A stretch of DNA of 64,000 nt from Bacteroidales bacterium (GCA_025454815.1 JALONR010000003.1:1-64000); one strand, 5' to 3'; shown: positions 1 through 8,394, counted from the stretch's first letter. The notes: generated by a model not told the origin, from the sequence alone. A program made the numbers and translations.

Positions 1-1
1 C

Positions 2-157
2 GGAGATCTGGTCAGGATTGACCCGAAACTGGGTGACCTGCTGATTGAAAAGGATGCCAGACAGCTTGCCGAACTAATAAAATACCTGAAGAACAATAAC
101 ACGGTTGAGGCACTTCAGAATGAGTTCTTCAGGCGTGCAGAAAATCCACTGAAGTAA
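2..157 (+). CDS. C-terminal fragment of an unidentified protein
   Basis: An open frame enters from the left edge and ends at a TAA at 155-157, giving 51 residues of C-terminus. The residues are typical of a soluble protein (an ...LLIEKDARQLAELIKYLK... amphipathic helix and a charged end). I do not recognise the family from this much sequence. The frame uses host-like codons and is followed by about 90 bases of spacer before the convergent glycosidase gene. Confidence 0.6.
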   Translation, partial: GDLVRIDPKLGDLLIEKDARQLAELIKYLKNNNTVEALQNEFFRRAENPLK

Positions 158-249
158 CAAAAGGGGGCTGATACGGCAATACGAGGATATCGGGAGCAGG
201 GCGGAAATATGAAATATATCGGTCAGGGGTTAAGGTCAGATAATAACCA

Positions 250-1326
250 TTACTTCTTTTTCTGAAACTCCAGCTCCCCCTTCATGGCCCGGCTGAAGAA
301 GAGGCCGCCGTCGGTCAGCTCATAATTCCATGATTTCAGCATCTGCGGCCACCAGTGCGGATCGTAGACCCAGCACATCCAGCTGATGCCGCGCTCCTCA
401 AGGAATTTAATTATGCGGTTGCCGTAATCCTGGTAGTCAGGTGATGACATGTCAGTATGGAGTCCGAACTCCGTTGCAACCACCGGGACATAGGCAGCAG
501 CAAAAGCGAAGTTCTCTTCCCATCTCGGTTCCCAGGGTTGGCCCCTTTTGAAGGCATAAGGGTGGGTCACATATGCGATACCCTCTGCATTTACCGGGTC
601 ATCGCGCAGAGGCGAGAGATCATAAGCCCAGTCGAGCCCTGCAACCAGTGGTATTGTCTCACTGTCATGTGCCCTGATGATGGTTATCATCTGTTCATTG
701 ATCTTCTTCCACTCAGTCCATGGCAGTGATCCCAGTTCGCCGCGGTAAATGGTCGGTTCGTTGAAGAGTTCGTAAAAGGCAACCGTGTTGTGCCCTGCAA
801 AATTACGTGCAATGGTTCTCCAGAACTCATATGTTTCGGTCTTTGTGGTGTTGTACATAGGATCCTGGAACAGCTCCATCCACAGGTTCCCGATTGAGTG
901 CCAGTCAATGATCACATACATGCCCAGTTCTGTACACCAGTCAACCGCCTGTTTCAGCAGCACCATGTATCTATCAGGTGTCCTTTCACGCCAGGCCACC
1001 GGGTGAACTGGAATACGCACTATCATGGCGCCAGTTTTCTTCACCTGCTCGAAGTGCTCTCTGTTCCACTGTCCCTGCCGCTCGATTTTATCAGGGTCAG
1101 ATATGGATAGTCCCCGGAAAAGCACTGGATTACCCTTTTCAGTGACGAACCTGTTGCCCTGCACCTTAATCAGAGGAAGGGCCTTTGCCTTCTGATCTGG
1201 CTGCGGCCTTGAGGTAGGGTCACCAAAATACCAGGGTTTTGTTTCCTGTGCATTCAAGGACTGAAAGGCTAATACCAGATATACGAAAGTAGCTGCAATG
1301 AGTGATTTAGTATTCATGTCGCACAT
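250..1326 (-). CDS. Secreted glycoside hydrolase family 5 (cellulase-like) protein
   Basis: A predicted secreted beta-glycosidase of the GH5 TIM-barrel type. The N-terminus has a signal peptide ending near residue 26 (...SLNA-QE). The pattern around FNEP places the acid/base glutamate at residue 190, and ATEFG places the nucleophile at residue 286, the spacing expected of GH5/clan A. Length (358 aa) is that of a single catalytic domain with no binding module. The frame opens with Met at residues 1 and 4; Met4 (around 1317) may be the true start. The gene is divergent from the downstream ldhA-type gene. The substrate cannot be told from sequence; the mannan or beta-glucan branches of GH5 are possible. 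A second, unrelated-looking GH5 lipoprotein lies at 53.5 kb. Confidence 0.88.
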   Translation of the reverse strand: MCDMNTKSLIAATFVYLVLAFQSLNAQETKPWYFGDPTSRPQPDQKAKALPLIKVQGNRFVTEKGNPVLFRGLSISDPDKIERQGQWNREHFEQVKKTGAMIVRIPVHPVAWRERTPDRYMVLLKQAVDWCTELGMYVIIDWHSIGNLWMELFQDPMYNTTKTETYEFWRTIARNFAGHNTVAFYELFNEPTIYRGELGSLPWTEWKKINEQMITIIRAHDSETIPLVAGLDWAYDLSPLRDDPVNAEGIAYVTHPYAFKRGQPWEPRWEENFAFAAAYVPVVATEFGLHTDMSSPDYQDYGNRIIKFLEERGISWMCWVYDPHWWPQMLKSWNYELTDGGLFFSRAMKGELEFQKKK

Positions 1327-1469
1327 TTTTGTTTTACCATTTGGTTAACTGGTTTTCTATTGTATTGACTTCATGAAATCACTAAATACTGAATTAAAAT
1401 CAGTAAATACAAAAAGAACATTTGGCCCTGGTCTTTGTTACACATATAACAAAACTAAGATAAGAGAAA

Positions 1470-2534
1470 ATGAGTAATCTTAAAGTGGCATTTTTCGATG
1501 CCAAACCATATGATACAGACTCGTTCAACGAACTTAACCGGGAATACGGGTTCACAATCAAGTATTTTAAATTTCATCTTACGCCTGACAATGTGGTTCT
1601 GGCGCAGGGATATGATGCGGTGATAATCTTTGTCAATGACACCGTCGATGCTTCCATGATCATGAAGCTTAAGGAGTACGGGGTAAAGCTGATCGCGCTT
1701 CGCTCTGCGGGATTTAACAATGTTGATCTAAAAGCGGCCCTGAACAACATAAGAGTGGTGCGGGTGCCATCATACTCGCCTCATGCCATCGCCGAGCATA
1801 CCGTTGCACTGATGCTGACACTCAACCGGAAGGTTCACAGGGCTTACTTCCGCACACGCGATACCAACTTCGCCCTGAACGGACTGCTAGGATTCGACAT
1901 GCACGGAAAGACTGCCGGGGTTATCGGTACAGGGAGGATAGGCAGGGTGCTGGTGAAGATTCTCAGAGGATTCGGTATGGAGGTGCTTCTCACCGACAAC
2001 TATCCCGATTCCGCTTTTACTGCAGAGACTGGAGCCAGGTACGTGAGCCTTGAAGAGCTTTACAGGAGATCAGACATCATCTCTCTGAACTGCCCTTTGA
2101 CAAAGGAGACCGAATACATGATTAACTCCGAAAGCATAGGGATGATGAAGAAGGGGGTAATGCTCATCAATACGGGCCGTGGGAAGCTGATCAGGACAGC
2201 CGATCTGATCGAAGGCCTCAAGAGCGGGCAGATAGGCTCGGCAGGGCTTGATGTATATGAAGAGGAGAGCCAGTTCTTCTTCGAGGATCTCTCAGACAGG
2301 GTTCTGGCTGATGATGTGCTTGCCAGGCTGCTGACATTCAATAATGTGATCATAACATCGCACCAAGGGTTCTTCACCAGGGAGGCTATTCACAACATTG
2401 CAGAGACGACGCTGAAGAATATCGATGACTTTTTTGCAGGGAGAAAGCTTGAAAACGAGGTCTGTTTCAAATGCAGCAGCATGCCTGTAGGGAAGAAACC
2501 CGAAAAAGAATCCTGTGTTAGTTGCAGCAACTGA
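1470..2534 (+). CDS. ldhA: D-lactate dehydrogenase (D-isomer-specific 2-hydroxyacid dehydrogenase) with Cys-rich tail
   Basis: NAD-dependent reduction of pyruvate to D-lactate in the cytosol during fermentation is the expected role. The Rossmann dinucleotide motif GTGRIG lies at residues 153-158. The catalytic set is Arg237 (NTGRG), a glutamate at 264-266 (DVYEEE) and His298 (TSHQG). The family is usually about 330 residues; this protein has 354 because of a tail with C332-x2-C335 and C349-x2-C352, a possible metal-binding knuckle. It stands alone between the divergent glycosidase gene and an outer-membrane-protein gene. The ATG at 1470 follows a purine-rich AGAGAAA. Confidence 0.88.
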   Translation: MSNLKVAFFDAKPYDTDSFNELNREYGFTIKYFKFHLTPDNVVLAQGYDAVIIFVNDTVDASMIMKLKEYGVKLIALRSAGFNNVDLKAALNNIRVVRVPSYSPHAIAEHTVALMLTLNRKVHRAYFRTRDTNFALNGLLGFDMHGKTAGVIGTGRIGRVLVKILRGFGMEVLLTDNYPDSAFTAETGARYVSLEELYRRSDIISLNCPLTKETEYMINSESIGMMKKGVMLINTGRGKLIRTADLIEGLKSGQIGSAGLDVYEEESQFFFEDLSDRVLADDVLARLLTFNNVIITSHQGFFTREAIHNIAETTLKNIDDFFAGRKLENEVCFKCSSMPVGKKPEKESCVSCSN

Positions 2535-2605
2535 CCCGCTGAGCCAAAACCGGCAGGAACTCAATGGCGCAACTGACCCGCCAAGCCGGAGCGCATAAGG
2601 TCGGG
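2525..2605. repeat. Imperfect direct repeat behind ldhA
   Basis: The segments starting near 2524 and 2565 share GCAACTGACCCGC followed by a similar GAGCC/AAGCC stretch, an imperfect repeat about 41 bases apart. The first copy overlaps the last codons and stop of ldhA. A related word (TTGACCCGCC...AAGCCGGAG) occurs near 54,816, so this may be a dispersed intergenic repeat of this genome. Confidence 0.4.
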
Positions 2606-2689
2606 TGCAGCAATTAAAGAAAAACTTGACATTTGTTTTTCCGCTGTTTAAATTTGACTGAATTATCAATTAAACCCGGAGGAAAACCT

Positions 2690-3298
2690 ATGAAAAAGAA
2701 CTTTATCATGGCCTTTGCCATATCACTGCTCTTCGCAGTTTCGTTAAGCGCCCAGCCACAACTTGGAGCGGGAGTGAAGGGCGGCATCAACCTTGCAACC
2801 CAGTCAACAACAGGAGAGGGCGAAGGTGTCGCTGTCCGGCAGCTGATAGGCTACAACGGAGGCGTATACGGAAATCTCTTCTTTACAGACATGTTTGCCT
2901 TGCAGGCGGAACTAGCGGTTTGCTCCCGCGGATCAGACTGGGATGATGTCTATTACAATGTCAAGGATCTGCTGACCTATATTGATCTTCCCTTGCTTTT
3001 CAAGTTCCAGCCCGTCAAATACGCCAATGTTCACGTTGGTCCGTCGTTCGGATATCTTCTGTCAGCAAAGCAGGAGGACAAGACTGACGGAGAGATATAT
3101 GACATCATGGACTGGTATAATAAACTTGATGTAGGCCTTGCATTCGGAGCTGAAGCCAACCTCCCGTTCAGGGTAAATTTCACCGTCAGGTATGTTCTCG
3201 GTCTGGTTTCTGCATCAAATGATGTTGAGTACGTTGACCCATGGAGAAACAACTACCTGCAGTTCTCGGCAGGATTCAGGATAATTGGCGACAAATAA
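2690..3298 (+). CDS. PorT-family outer-membrane beta-barrel protein
   Basis: A 202-residue secreted protein with a clear signal peptide (MKKNFIMAFAISLLF..., cleavage after ...SLSA). The mature part is made of alternating beta-strand-like segments and ends in an aromatic strand, as in the small 8-strand barrels annotated OMP_b-brl_2/PorT in Bacteroidota. I chose the ATG at 2690 over the upstream in-frame start at 2633 because it directly precedes the signal peptide and has the strong ribosome site CGGAGGAAA seven bases upstream. The function is unknown; homologous barrels are structural or secretion accessories. Confidence 0.8.
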   Translation: MKKNFIMAFAISLLFAVSLSAQPQLGAGVKGGINLATQSTTGEGEGVAVRQLIGYNGGVYGNLFFTDMFALQAELAVCSRGSDWDDVYYNVKDLLTYIDLPLLFKFQPVKYANVHVGPSFGYLLSAKQEDKTDGEIYDIMDWYNKLDVGLAFGAEANLPFRVNFTVRYVLGLVSASNDVEYVDPWRNNYLQFSAGFRIIGDK

Positions 3299-3315
3299 CC
3301 ATCATTATTCAAAAG

Positions 3316-3350
3316 AAAAAGGAGACCCGGGCAAACGGACCTCCTCTTTC
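3316..3350. terminator. Hairpin between convergent genes, probably a bidirectional terminator
   Basis: AAAAAGGAG...CCG and CGG...CTCCTCTTT form a stem with two mismatches. It is flanked by an A-run on the left and a T-run on the right, between the ends of the outer-membrane-protein gene and the convergent SOD gene. Confidence 0.5.
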
Positions 3351-3373
3351 GGTTGGTTATATGATCAAAACAA

Positions 3374-4057
3374 TTACTTAAGAGCTTTCTGGTAGAGCTC
3401 GGCTACCTTATTCCAGTTGACCACGTTCCAGAAGTTGCCTACATACTCGGGTCTGCGGTTCTGATACTTAAGGTAGTATGCATGTTCCCACACATCAAGG
3501 CCCAGGATCGGCTGTCCGCGTTTTGCTGCCACATCCATCAGCGGGTTGTCCTGGTTCGGGGTCTGTGATACGAAAAGCTTGCCGCTGGAATCAACCGCCA
3601 GCCATGCCCATCCGCTGCCGAACTGTGTTTTCGCGGCATTCTCAAACTCGGCCTTGAATTTGTCAAATGAGCCGAAAGTCTCACTTATTGCTTTAAGCAG
3701 GTCACCTTCAGGTTGTCCTCCGGCGTTGGGACCCATAATCTTCCAGAATAGGTTGTGATTGTAGAATCCTCCTCCGTTGTTGCGGATCGCAGGGGAGTAA
3801 ATGCTTATCCTCGAGAAAATGTCTTCAATGGCGAGGTTGTCAATCTTTGCATCGGCTGCTGCCTTTGTGAAATTGTCAAAATAGGCCCTGTGGTGCTTCG
3901 TATAGTGTATCTCCATTGTCTGGGCGTCAATGTAGGGCTCAAGTGCATTGTACGCATACGGAAGCTCAGGAAAAGTATAGTTCTGTGCCATAGTTTTGTT
4001 GTTAATGGTTAATGTTCCTAAAACAATTGCGATAGTCAGAAAAGCTTTTGTTTTCAT
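3374..4057 (-). CDS. sodA: Superoxide dismutase, Mn/Fe family, with signal peptide
   Basis: Dismutates superoxide to hydrogen peroxide and oxygen. Metal ligands are visible at His51 (EIHYTKHH), His101 (FYNHNLFW), Asp188 and His192 (LDVWEHAYY). The GGG before the second ligand and the NQDNPL Gln are Mn-type features, although cambialistic enzymes exist. The 24-residue hydrophobic leader (MKTKAFLTIAIVLG...AQNY) marks it as exported to the periplasm or beyond, which is unusual because SodA/SodB are normally cytosolic. The mature part has the family's normal length of about 200 residues. It could work with the exported glutathione peroxidase at 40.5 kb, but that is inference. Confidence 0.92.
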   Translation of the reverse strand: MKTKAFLTIAIVLGTLTINNKTMAQNYTFPELPYAYNALEPYIDAQTMEIHYTKHHRAYFDNFTKAAADAKIDNLAIEDIFSRISIYSPAIRNNGGGFYNHNLFWKIMGPNAGGQPEGDLLKAISETFGSFDKFKAEFENAAKTQFGSGWAWLAVDSSGKLFVSQTPNQDNPLMDVAAKRGQPILGLDVWEHAYYLKYQNRRPEYVGNFWNVVNWNKVAELYQKALK

Positions 4058-4177
4058 TTTCTTGTTCTTTATTGGTTAAACAAGCCCTATTGGAAATTGT
4101 TCATGGCTAAACTTTTCAATTATTGAATGTATTTAGTATTTTCGTCTCAGTAACAATAACCCGTAATACAGGAAACT

Positions 4178-5017
4178 ATGAAATGGCAGGGACGACGCGG
4201 AAGCCAGAATGTGGAAGAACGGAGGGGAATGAGCACAGGAACGAAGGTTGTCGGTGGAGGAATAGGTACGATTGTGATAGTTCTGCTTGTGTATCTGCTG
4301 GGGGGAGATCCGTCAGCAATTATTCAGGATTCCGGGTCTGGTCAGGCCTCTGGCCCGGTTGAGGCAACCGAGGAAGAGAATGCAATGGCGCAATTTGTTT
4401 CGGTGGTGCTTGCTGACACCGAGGAGGTTTGGGGAAAGATCTTTGCACAGTCGGGTGGCACTTACCGGCAACCGACTCTTGTGCTCTTCCGTGACCAGGT
4501 ACAATCAGCCTGCGGATATGCAACCGCCGCCAGCGGACCCTTCTACTGCCCGGCTGATGAGAAAGTTTACATTGATCTTAGCTTCTGTGACGACCTGCGG
4601 AACAAGTATGGCGCCTATGGCGATTTCGCAGTTGCTTATGTAATTGCACACGAGGTGGGGCATCATGTCCAGAACCTGATGGGTATCCTCGAAGAGGTAC
4701 AGTCCGAGCGTCAGCGCCTCAGTGAAGTGCGGGCCAACCAGCTCACCGTGAGGCTTGAGCTGCAGGCCGATTTTCTTGCTGGTGTCTGGGCCCACTATGC
4801 CGACAGGATGTTCAACTCCATCGAGGAGGGAGACATTGAGGAAGCGCTGAATGCAGCATCGTCAATCGGCGATGATGTACTTCAGAAGAAATACCAGGGC
4901 AGGGTCATTCCCGATGCATTTACCCATGGTACTGCAGCTCAGCGTTCAAGCTGGCTCCGCAAGGGATGGGTGACTGGCGACCTCAGCCAGGGTGACACCT
5001 TTAGTGCAGATATTTAG
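4178..5017 (+). CDS. ypfJ: Neutral zinc metallopeptidase, YpfJ family
   Basis: A 279-residue membrane-anchored protein. An Arg-rich cytosolic start (KWQGRRGSQNVEERRG) is typical of the family. One membrane helix lies at residues 29-42, followed by a large extracytoplasmic domain with HEVGHH (His158, Glu159, His162) as the zinc site. The Cys pair around residues 112-137 is also conserved in this group. The substrate is unknown. The gene ends just before one copy of the 100-bp duplication of the pfk 3' end. Confidence 0.88.
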   Translation: MKWQGRRGSQNVEERRGMSTGTKVVGGGIGTIVIVLLVYLLGGDPSAIIQDSGSGQASGPVEATEEENAMAQFVSVVLADTEEVWGKIFAQSGGTYRQPTLVLFRDQVQSACGYATAASGPFYCPADEKVYIDLSFCDDLRNKYGAYGDFAVAYVIAHEVGHHVQNLMGILEEVQSERQRLSEVRANQLTVRLELQADFLAGVWAHYADRMFNSIEEGDIEEALNAASSIGDDVLQKKYQGRVIPDAFTHGTAAQRSSWLRKGWVTGDLSQGDTFSADI

Positions 5018-5023
5018 TCTGAT

Positions 5024-5123
5024 TCTCAGCTGTTTTTCATTGATATGGGCTGGCCTGTGGCCTCCAGTACGTTCCACCAGAGTTCGCCTTCAACGTCAAC
5101 CTTTTTGCGTTTTGCCACCACTT
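5024..5123. repeat. Exact 100-bp direct repeat, copy 1 (orphan copy of the pfk 3' end)
   Basis: Identical in every base to 6020-6119, which contains the last 32 codons and stop of pfk. Copy 1 has lost the rest of pfk and lies between the ypfJ stop and the next outer-membrane-protein gene. The two copies bracket an 896-bp segment with a single gene. Confidence 0.97.
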
Positions 5124-5179
5124 AATATACTGAACAACCAGCCGTTTTTCTATTTTAGCCCATTAAACCTTCTTTTAAG

Positions 5180-5911
5180 ATGAAGAAATTTCTGATTCTT
5201 GTGATCCTTATTTCTGCAGTTGCAGTTGCCCGTGGCGAGGAGCCATGGACTGGCGATGCATCACAGAAAAAATATCCTGAAAAGGTAAACAGAAATCAGA
5301 AGCCAAAGTCACTCGCAACCAACTGGCCGAGATGGGCTGTTCATTCGAACCTGCTAGGGTTTGTCCAGTTCGGTCCGGTATTAACCGGTGAGTTCAACAT
5401 TACCAGGAATTTGACCCTGAGTGCCCATGCACGGTTCTCCTCCGTGGGAGCACTTACACCTGTACTCCATCAGGCTGAGGCCGACAACGGCGGCAGACCG
5501 GACAGGTTCTCCGGCATTGCGTTCGGCGGAGGGCCAGTATGGTTTTTTAAAATAAAGAAGGATAAGGCATACGCCGGGATCCTGGGAGAGTATGAAGTTT
5601 CAGATGTGCTCTACCTGGAGGATTTTGTCAATGAATGGAATCGTGACAACCGGAAGGCCATCGTGATGGTCAATACCGGATACCGGTTCATGTTCGGGCA
5701 GAAGCTCATACCGGCATCTTCGAGGAAGACTGATCGGTTTATCAGGGAGGGCCTATTCCTGAACACAGGTATTTATGCCGGTGCTGAATGGAACAAATAC
5801 CGCTGGGACTATACTGAACCCGGGGTTGGCTCTGATGACCTGACTCCCCGGGAAGGCACAGAGATGAAGCCTTTCGGTATGCTGGAACTGTCAGTTGGCA
5901 TTGAGTTTTAG
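5180..5911 (+). CDS. Putative outer-membrane protein, function unknown
   Basis: A 243-residue protein with a signal peptide (MKKFLILVILISAVAVARG). The rest has the amphipathic strand pattern of a beta-barrel and ends in ...LELSVGIEF, with the aromatic last residue typical of barrel proteins. Segments such as ...LTLSAHARFSSVG and ...NTGYRFMFGQ look like barrel strands. Part of the fold resembles the DUF3575 class of small Bacteroidota barrels, but I am not sure. The whole gene lies between the two copies of the 100-bp repeat, so it arrived or moved as a unit. Confidence 0.65.
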   Translation: MKKFLILVILISAVAVARGEEPWTGDASQKKYPEKVNRNQKPKSLATNWPRWAVHSNLLGFVQFGPVLTGEFNITRNLTLSAHARFSSVGALTPVLHQAEADNGGRPDRFSGIAFGGGPVWFFKIKKDKAYAGILGEYEVSDVLYLEDFVNEWNRDNRKAIVMVNTGYRFMFGQKLIPASSRKTDRFIREGLFLNTGIYAGAEWNKYRWDYTEPGVGSDDLTPREGTEMKPFGMLELSVGIEF

Positions 5912-5920
5912 AGTCTGTTT

Positions 5921-5960
5921 ATCAATCCTGTTATCCCCGGCAAATGATCGGGATTGATTT
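5921..5960 (+). terminator. Possible terminator after the outer-membrane-protein gene
   Basis: ATCAATCC (5921-5928) pairs perfectly with GGATTGAT (5951-5958), with an inner CCCG/CGGG pairing and a short TTT. A second hairpin, GCTGAGA/TCTCAGC (6006-6012/6020-6026), overlaps the pfk stop. Its right arm starts exactly where copy 2 of the 100-bp repeat starts. Confidence 0.45.
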
Positions 5961-6019
5961 CCAAAGTCATCTCAGTCCAGGCCTGATTTATCCGGATTTT
6001 GTCATGCTGAGACAGGAAA

Positions 6020-6119
6020 TCTCAGCTGTTTTTCATTGATATGGGCTGGCCTGTGGCCTCCAGTACGTTCCACCAGAGTTCGCCTTCAACGTCAACCTTT
6101 TTGCGTTTTGCCACCACTT
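6020..6119. repeat. Exact 100-bp direct repeat, copy 2 (in the pfk 3' end)
   Basis: Identical to 5024-5123. This is the native copy, because it is continuous with the whole pfk reading frame. The repeat unit (copy plus inserted segment) is 996 bp. Confidence 0.97.
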
Positions 6120-7263
6120 GTGCCAGCAGGTTGCAGAACTTGCTGTCGTTCGGGTTGGCAGGTGCGCTCCGGATTATATAACTGGGATCTATGTATTTAA
6201 GGCTGTAGCGGAAGCCGAGAGCCTTGAATTCTGACTTAATCTTGTCACGCAGAAAGGTTCCGATATCCTTGAGAACAGTATTTCCTGAAGCATCGTGCTG
6301 AACATCACCTCTTGACTCGAACAGATCCTGTCCGGCGCCTTCTGCAACCACAATCACGGCATGGTGTCTTTCCTCAAGTCGCTTTTTTAGTGCATTCAGG
6401 AATCCTTTTTCACCGAACAGGTCAAATGAGACTTCGGGAATCAGGACGAAATTCACCTCCGGGATTGACAAAACAGCATTGGCAGCTATGAATCCGGAGT
6501 CTCGTCCCATCAGCTTTATCAACGCAATCCCGTTATAGGCATCATGTGCCTCATTGTGTGCATTACGGATTATATCATGGGCGATGGAGAATGCGGTTTC
6601 GAAGCCGAACGATTTCTGTATCAGGTCGATGTCATTATCTATTGTCTTCGGAATACCTGCCACGGCTATCTTCAGGTTGCGGTTTCTTATTTCCTCGTGG
6701 ATGGCGTGGGCGCCGCGCAGTGTGCCATCGCCGCCGATGCAGAAGAGGACATTGATGTTGAGGATCTCAAGAGTGTCGACCATCTTACCTACGTCCTGGT
6801 TGCCTCGTGAGGTACCCAGGACAGTTCCGCCGGAAAGATGTATTTCGCTGACCATAGGGGCGGTCATCTCAATAACCTCGTGGTTATATTCTGAGATAAG
6901 CCCTTCATAGCCATACCTGATGCCGAGGATACGCTTGATGCCGTAGCGGTAATAGAGCTGGTTGACCAGGCTTCGTATGACATTATTAAGTCCGGGGCAG
7001 AGGCCGCCGCATGTGACTATACCGACTTTCGTTTTTGCCGGTTCGAAGAAGATGATCTCCTTGGGGCCGGCCTTTTCGAATGAGACCGGTGTCTCACCGG
7101 TGTTGCGACAGTGCTCGTAGTTTTCCGAGGTGACGTCATAGATCACCCTTTCATCGTCATCGATGAATTTATATACCAGGCTTTCATCAGGTCGTCCAGA
7201 TTTCAGGGGCGAAACCACATTTCCCTTTCCGAGTGTTGATACGATGAAGTCTTCGTATTTCAT
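6022..7263 (-). CDS. pfkA: ATP-dependent 6-phosphofructokinase (group X / trypanosomal-plant type)
   Basis: Phosphorylates fructose 6-phosphate in glycolysis. GGDGT lies at 177-181 and PKTIDND at 205-211, with Asp209 as the catalytic base. In this superfamily, Gly in GGDG with Lys206 in PKTIDND is the combination found in the ATP-using plant/trypanosome-like group; PPi-dependent enzymes have GGDD with Lys, and E. coli PfkA has GGDG with Gly. ATP is therefore the likely donor. At 413 residues it is longer than PfkA (about 320) by an N-terminal region of about 75 residues, as usual for this group. The last 32 codons are duplicated downstream. Confidence 0.9.
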   Translation of the reverse strand: MKYEDFIVSTLGKGNVVSPLKSGRPDESLVYKFIDDDERVIYDVTSENYEHCRNTGETPVSFEKAGPKEIIFFEPAKTKVGIVTCGGLCPGLNNVIRSLVNQLYYRYGIKRILGIRYGYEGLISEYNHEVIEMTAPMVSEIHLSGGTVLGTSRGNQDVGKMVDTLEILNINVLFCIGGDGTLRGAHAIHEEIRNRNLKIAVAGIPKTIDNDIDLIQKSFGFETAFSIAHDIIRNAHNEAHDAYNGIALIKLMGRDSGFIAANAVLSIPEVNFVLIPEVSFDLFGEKGFLNALKKRLEERHHAVIVVAEGAGQDLFESRGDVQHDASGNTVLKDIGTFLRDKIKSEFKALGFRYSLKYIDPSYIIRSAPANPNDSKFCNLLAQVVAKRKKVDVEGELWWNVLEATGQPISMKNS

Positions 7264-7614
7264 AGCCGTACATTTGTTCCTGAGTTATTTATGTGTTCCT
7301 GGCGCTTCTTGCCGGCACACTCAAATATAGTTAATTTTCCCGTGAGAGGGTGACGGGGGCTAACCGGAGGAGTGATAATAGAGGTAATGCTTCAGGGGTT
7401 TTAGGTGGTCATTGGCTGACAAAAAGCCTGTATCCTCCGGGAGGGAGTTTAAAAATACCATGATGATTTGTGAAACTGAACCATAATAATACTATAATTT
7501 AGATGCTAATTCACACTGTTTGTCTTTTTGGTTAATGGTGATTTTTGCTTGATCTGCCGGGGAGGGCACCAGGACTGACGGGGCTGTGCATCAGAGGTTA
7601 GAAAGAACTCATAA
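7264..7614. other. Intergenic region of 351 bp between divergent genes
   Basis: No gene is visible. It must contain the promoters of pfk (leftward) and of the QueG-like gene (rightward). A short palindrome CCTCCGGGAGG lies near 7435. An 18-base word at 7572-7589 recurs exactly at 28,620-28,637 inside the integrated element. Confidence 0.5.
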
Positions 7615-8394
7615 ATGATACAAACCATAATTGAGAAACACCTCATACCAGGGGAAGACTTCATATTTGGGTTTGCGGACCTCCGTGGTTTGCTGCATCG
7701 GAAATTCTCAAACTATCCCTTCGGCATATCAATAGGAAGGAGGCTGGATGACAGTATTCTGGATAATCTTCTTGATGGCCCCACCTATGAGTATTACCTC
7801 CATTATAATGAGATTAATAATGATCTTGCCGGTATTACCCGGAGGATCCAGGAAGAATTGCATGACATTGGAATCAATGCGATATCTATCAGACCTACTA
7901 TCTCTTTAGGATCAAAGGATTACAGAAAGCATCTGAGTTCCCTTTCCTATGATATATCACATAAGATGGTTGCCACGAGGGCGGGTCTAGGATGGATTGG
8001 AAAGACGGGTCTTTTAATATCCGGTAAATTCGGCCCAAGACTGAGGCTGGTCACCATACTCATAGATAGTGACCCGGGGGAAACTGCCATTCCAATAGAT
8101 ATGAGCAAATGCGGAAAATGCAACATCTGCGTTGAAAAGTGTCCTGCCGGTGCAGCTAATGGAATGCTATGGAATATCAATGTCCACCGGGACGAATTCT
8201 TTAATGCTTTTAAATGCAGGGAAAAGTGTGGTGAACTGGCAAAACAAAAACTAAATGTGGATGAACGTATTTGCGGACTATGTGTTAGTGTCTGCCCTGT
8301 TGGGAAGAATAAGAACCACGGTCGTGAAACTACCGGCACCCGAACAAGTTTGCAGAGGGACATGCCCCCGGATTCATTAAAATTGATATTTTAG
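7615..8394 (+). CDS. Epoxyqueuosine-reductase-like (QueG-related) 4Fe-4S protein
   Basis: A 259-residue cytosolic iron-sulfur protein. The middle part (HKMVATRAGLGWIGKTG, residues 116-132) matches the cobalamin-binding core of QueG-type reductases. Cysteines follow at 166, 169, 172 and 176 (CGKCNICVEKCP) and at 220, 223 and 227 (CGLCVSVCP), with Cys201 or Cys205 available as the fourth ligand, so two 4Fe-4S clusters are expected. It is shorter than QueG (about 310-380), lacking the C-terminal HEAT part, so it belongs to the QueG-like epoxyqueuosine/dehalogenase-type side group and its substrate is uncertain. It stands alone. Confidence 0.78.
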   Translation: MIQTIIEKHLIPGEDFIFGFADLRGLLHRKFSNYPFGISIGRRLDDSILDNLLDGPTYEYYLHYNEINNDLAGITRRIQEELHDIGINAISIRPTISLGSKDYRKHLSSLSYDISHKMVATRAGLGWIGKTGLLISGKFGPRLRLVTILIDSDPGETAIPIDMSKCGKCNICVEKCPAGAANGMLWNINVHRDEFFNAFKCREKCGELAKQKLNVDERICGLCVSVCPVGKNKNHGRETTGTRTSLQRDMPPDSLKLIF

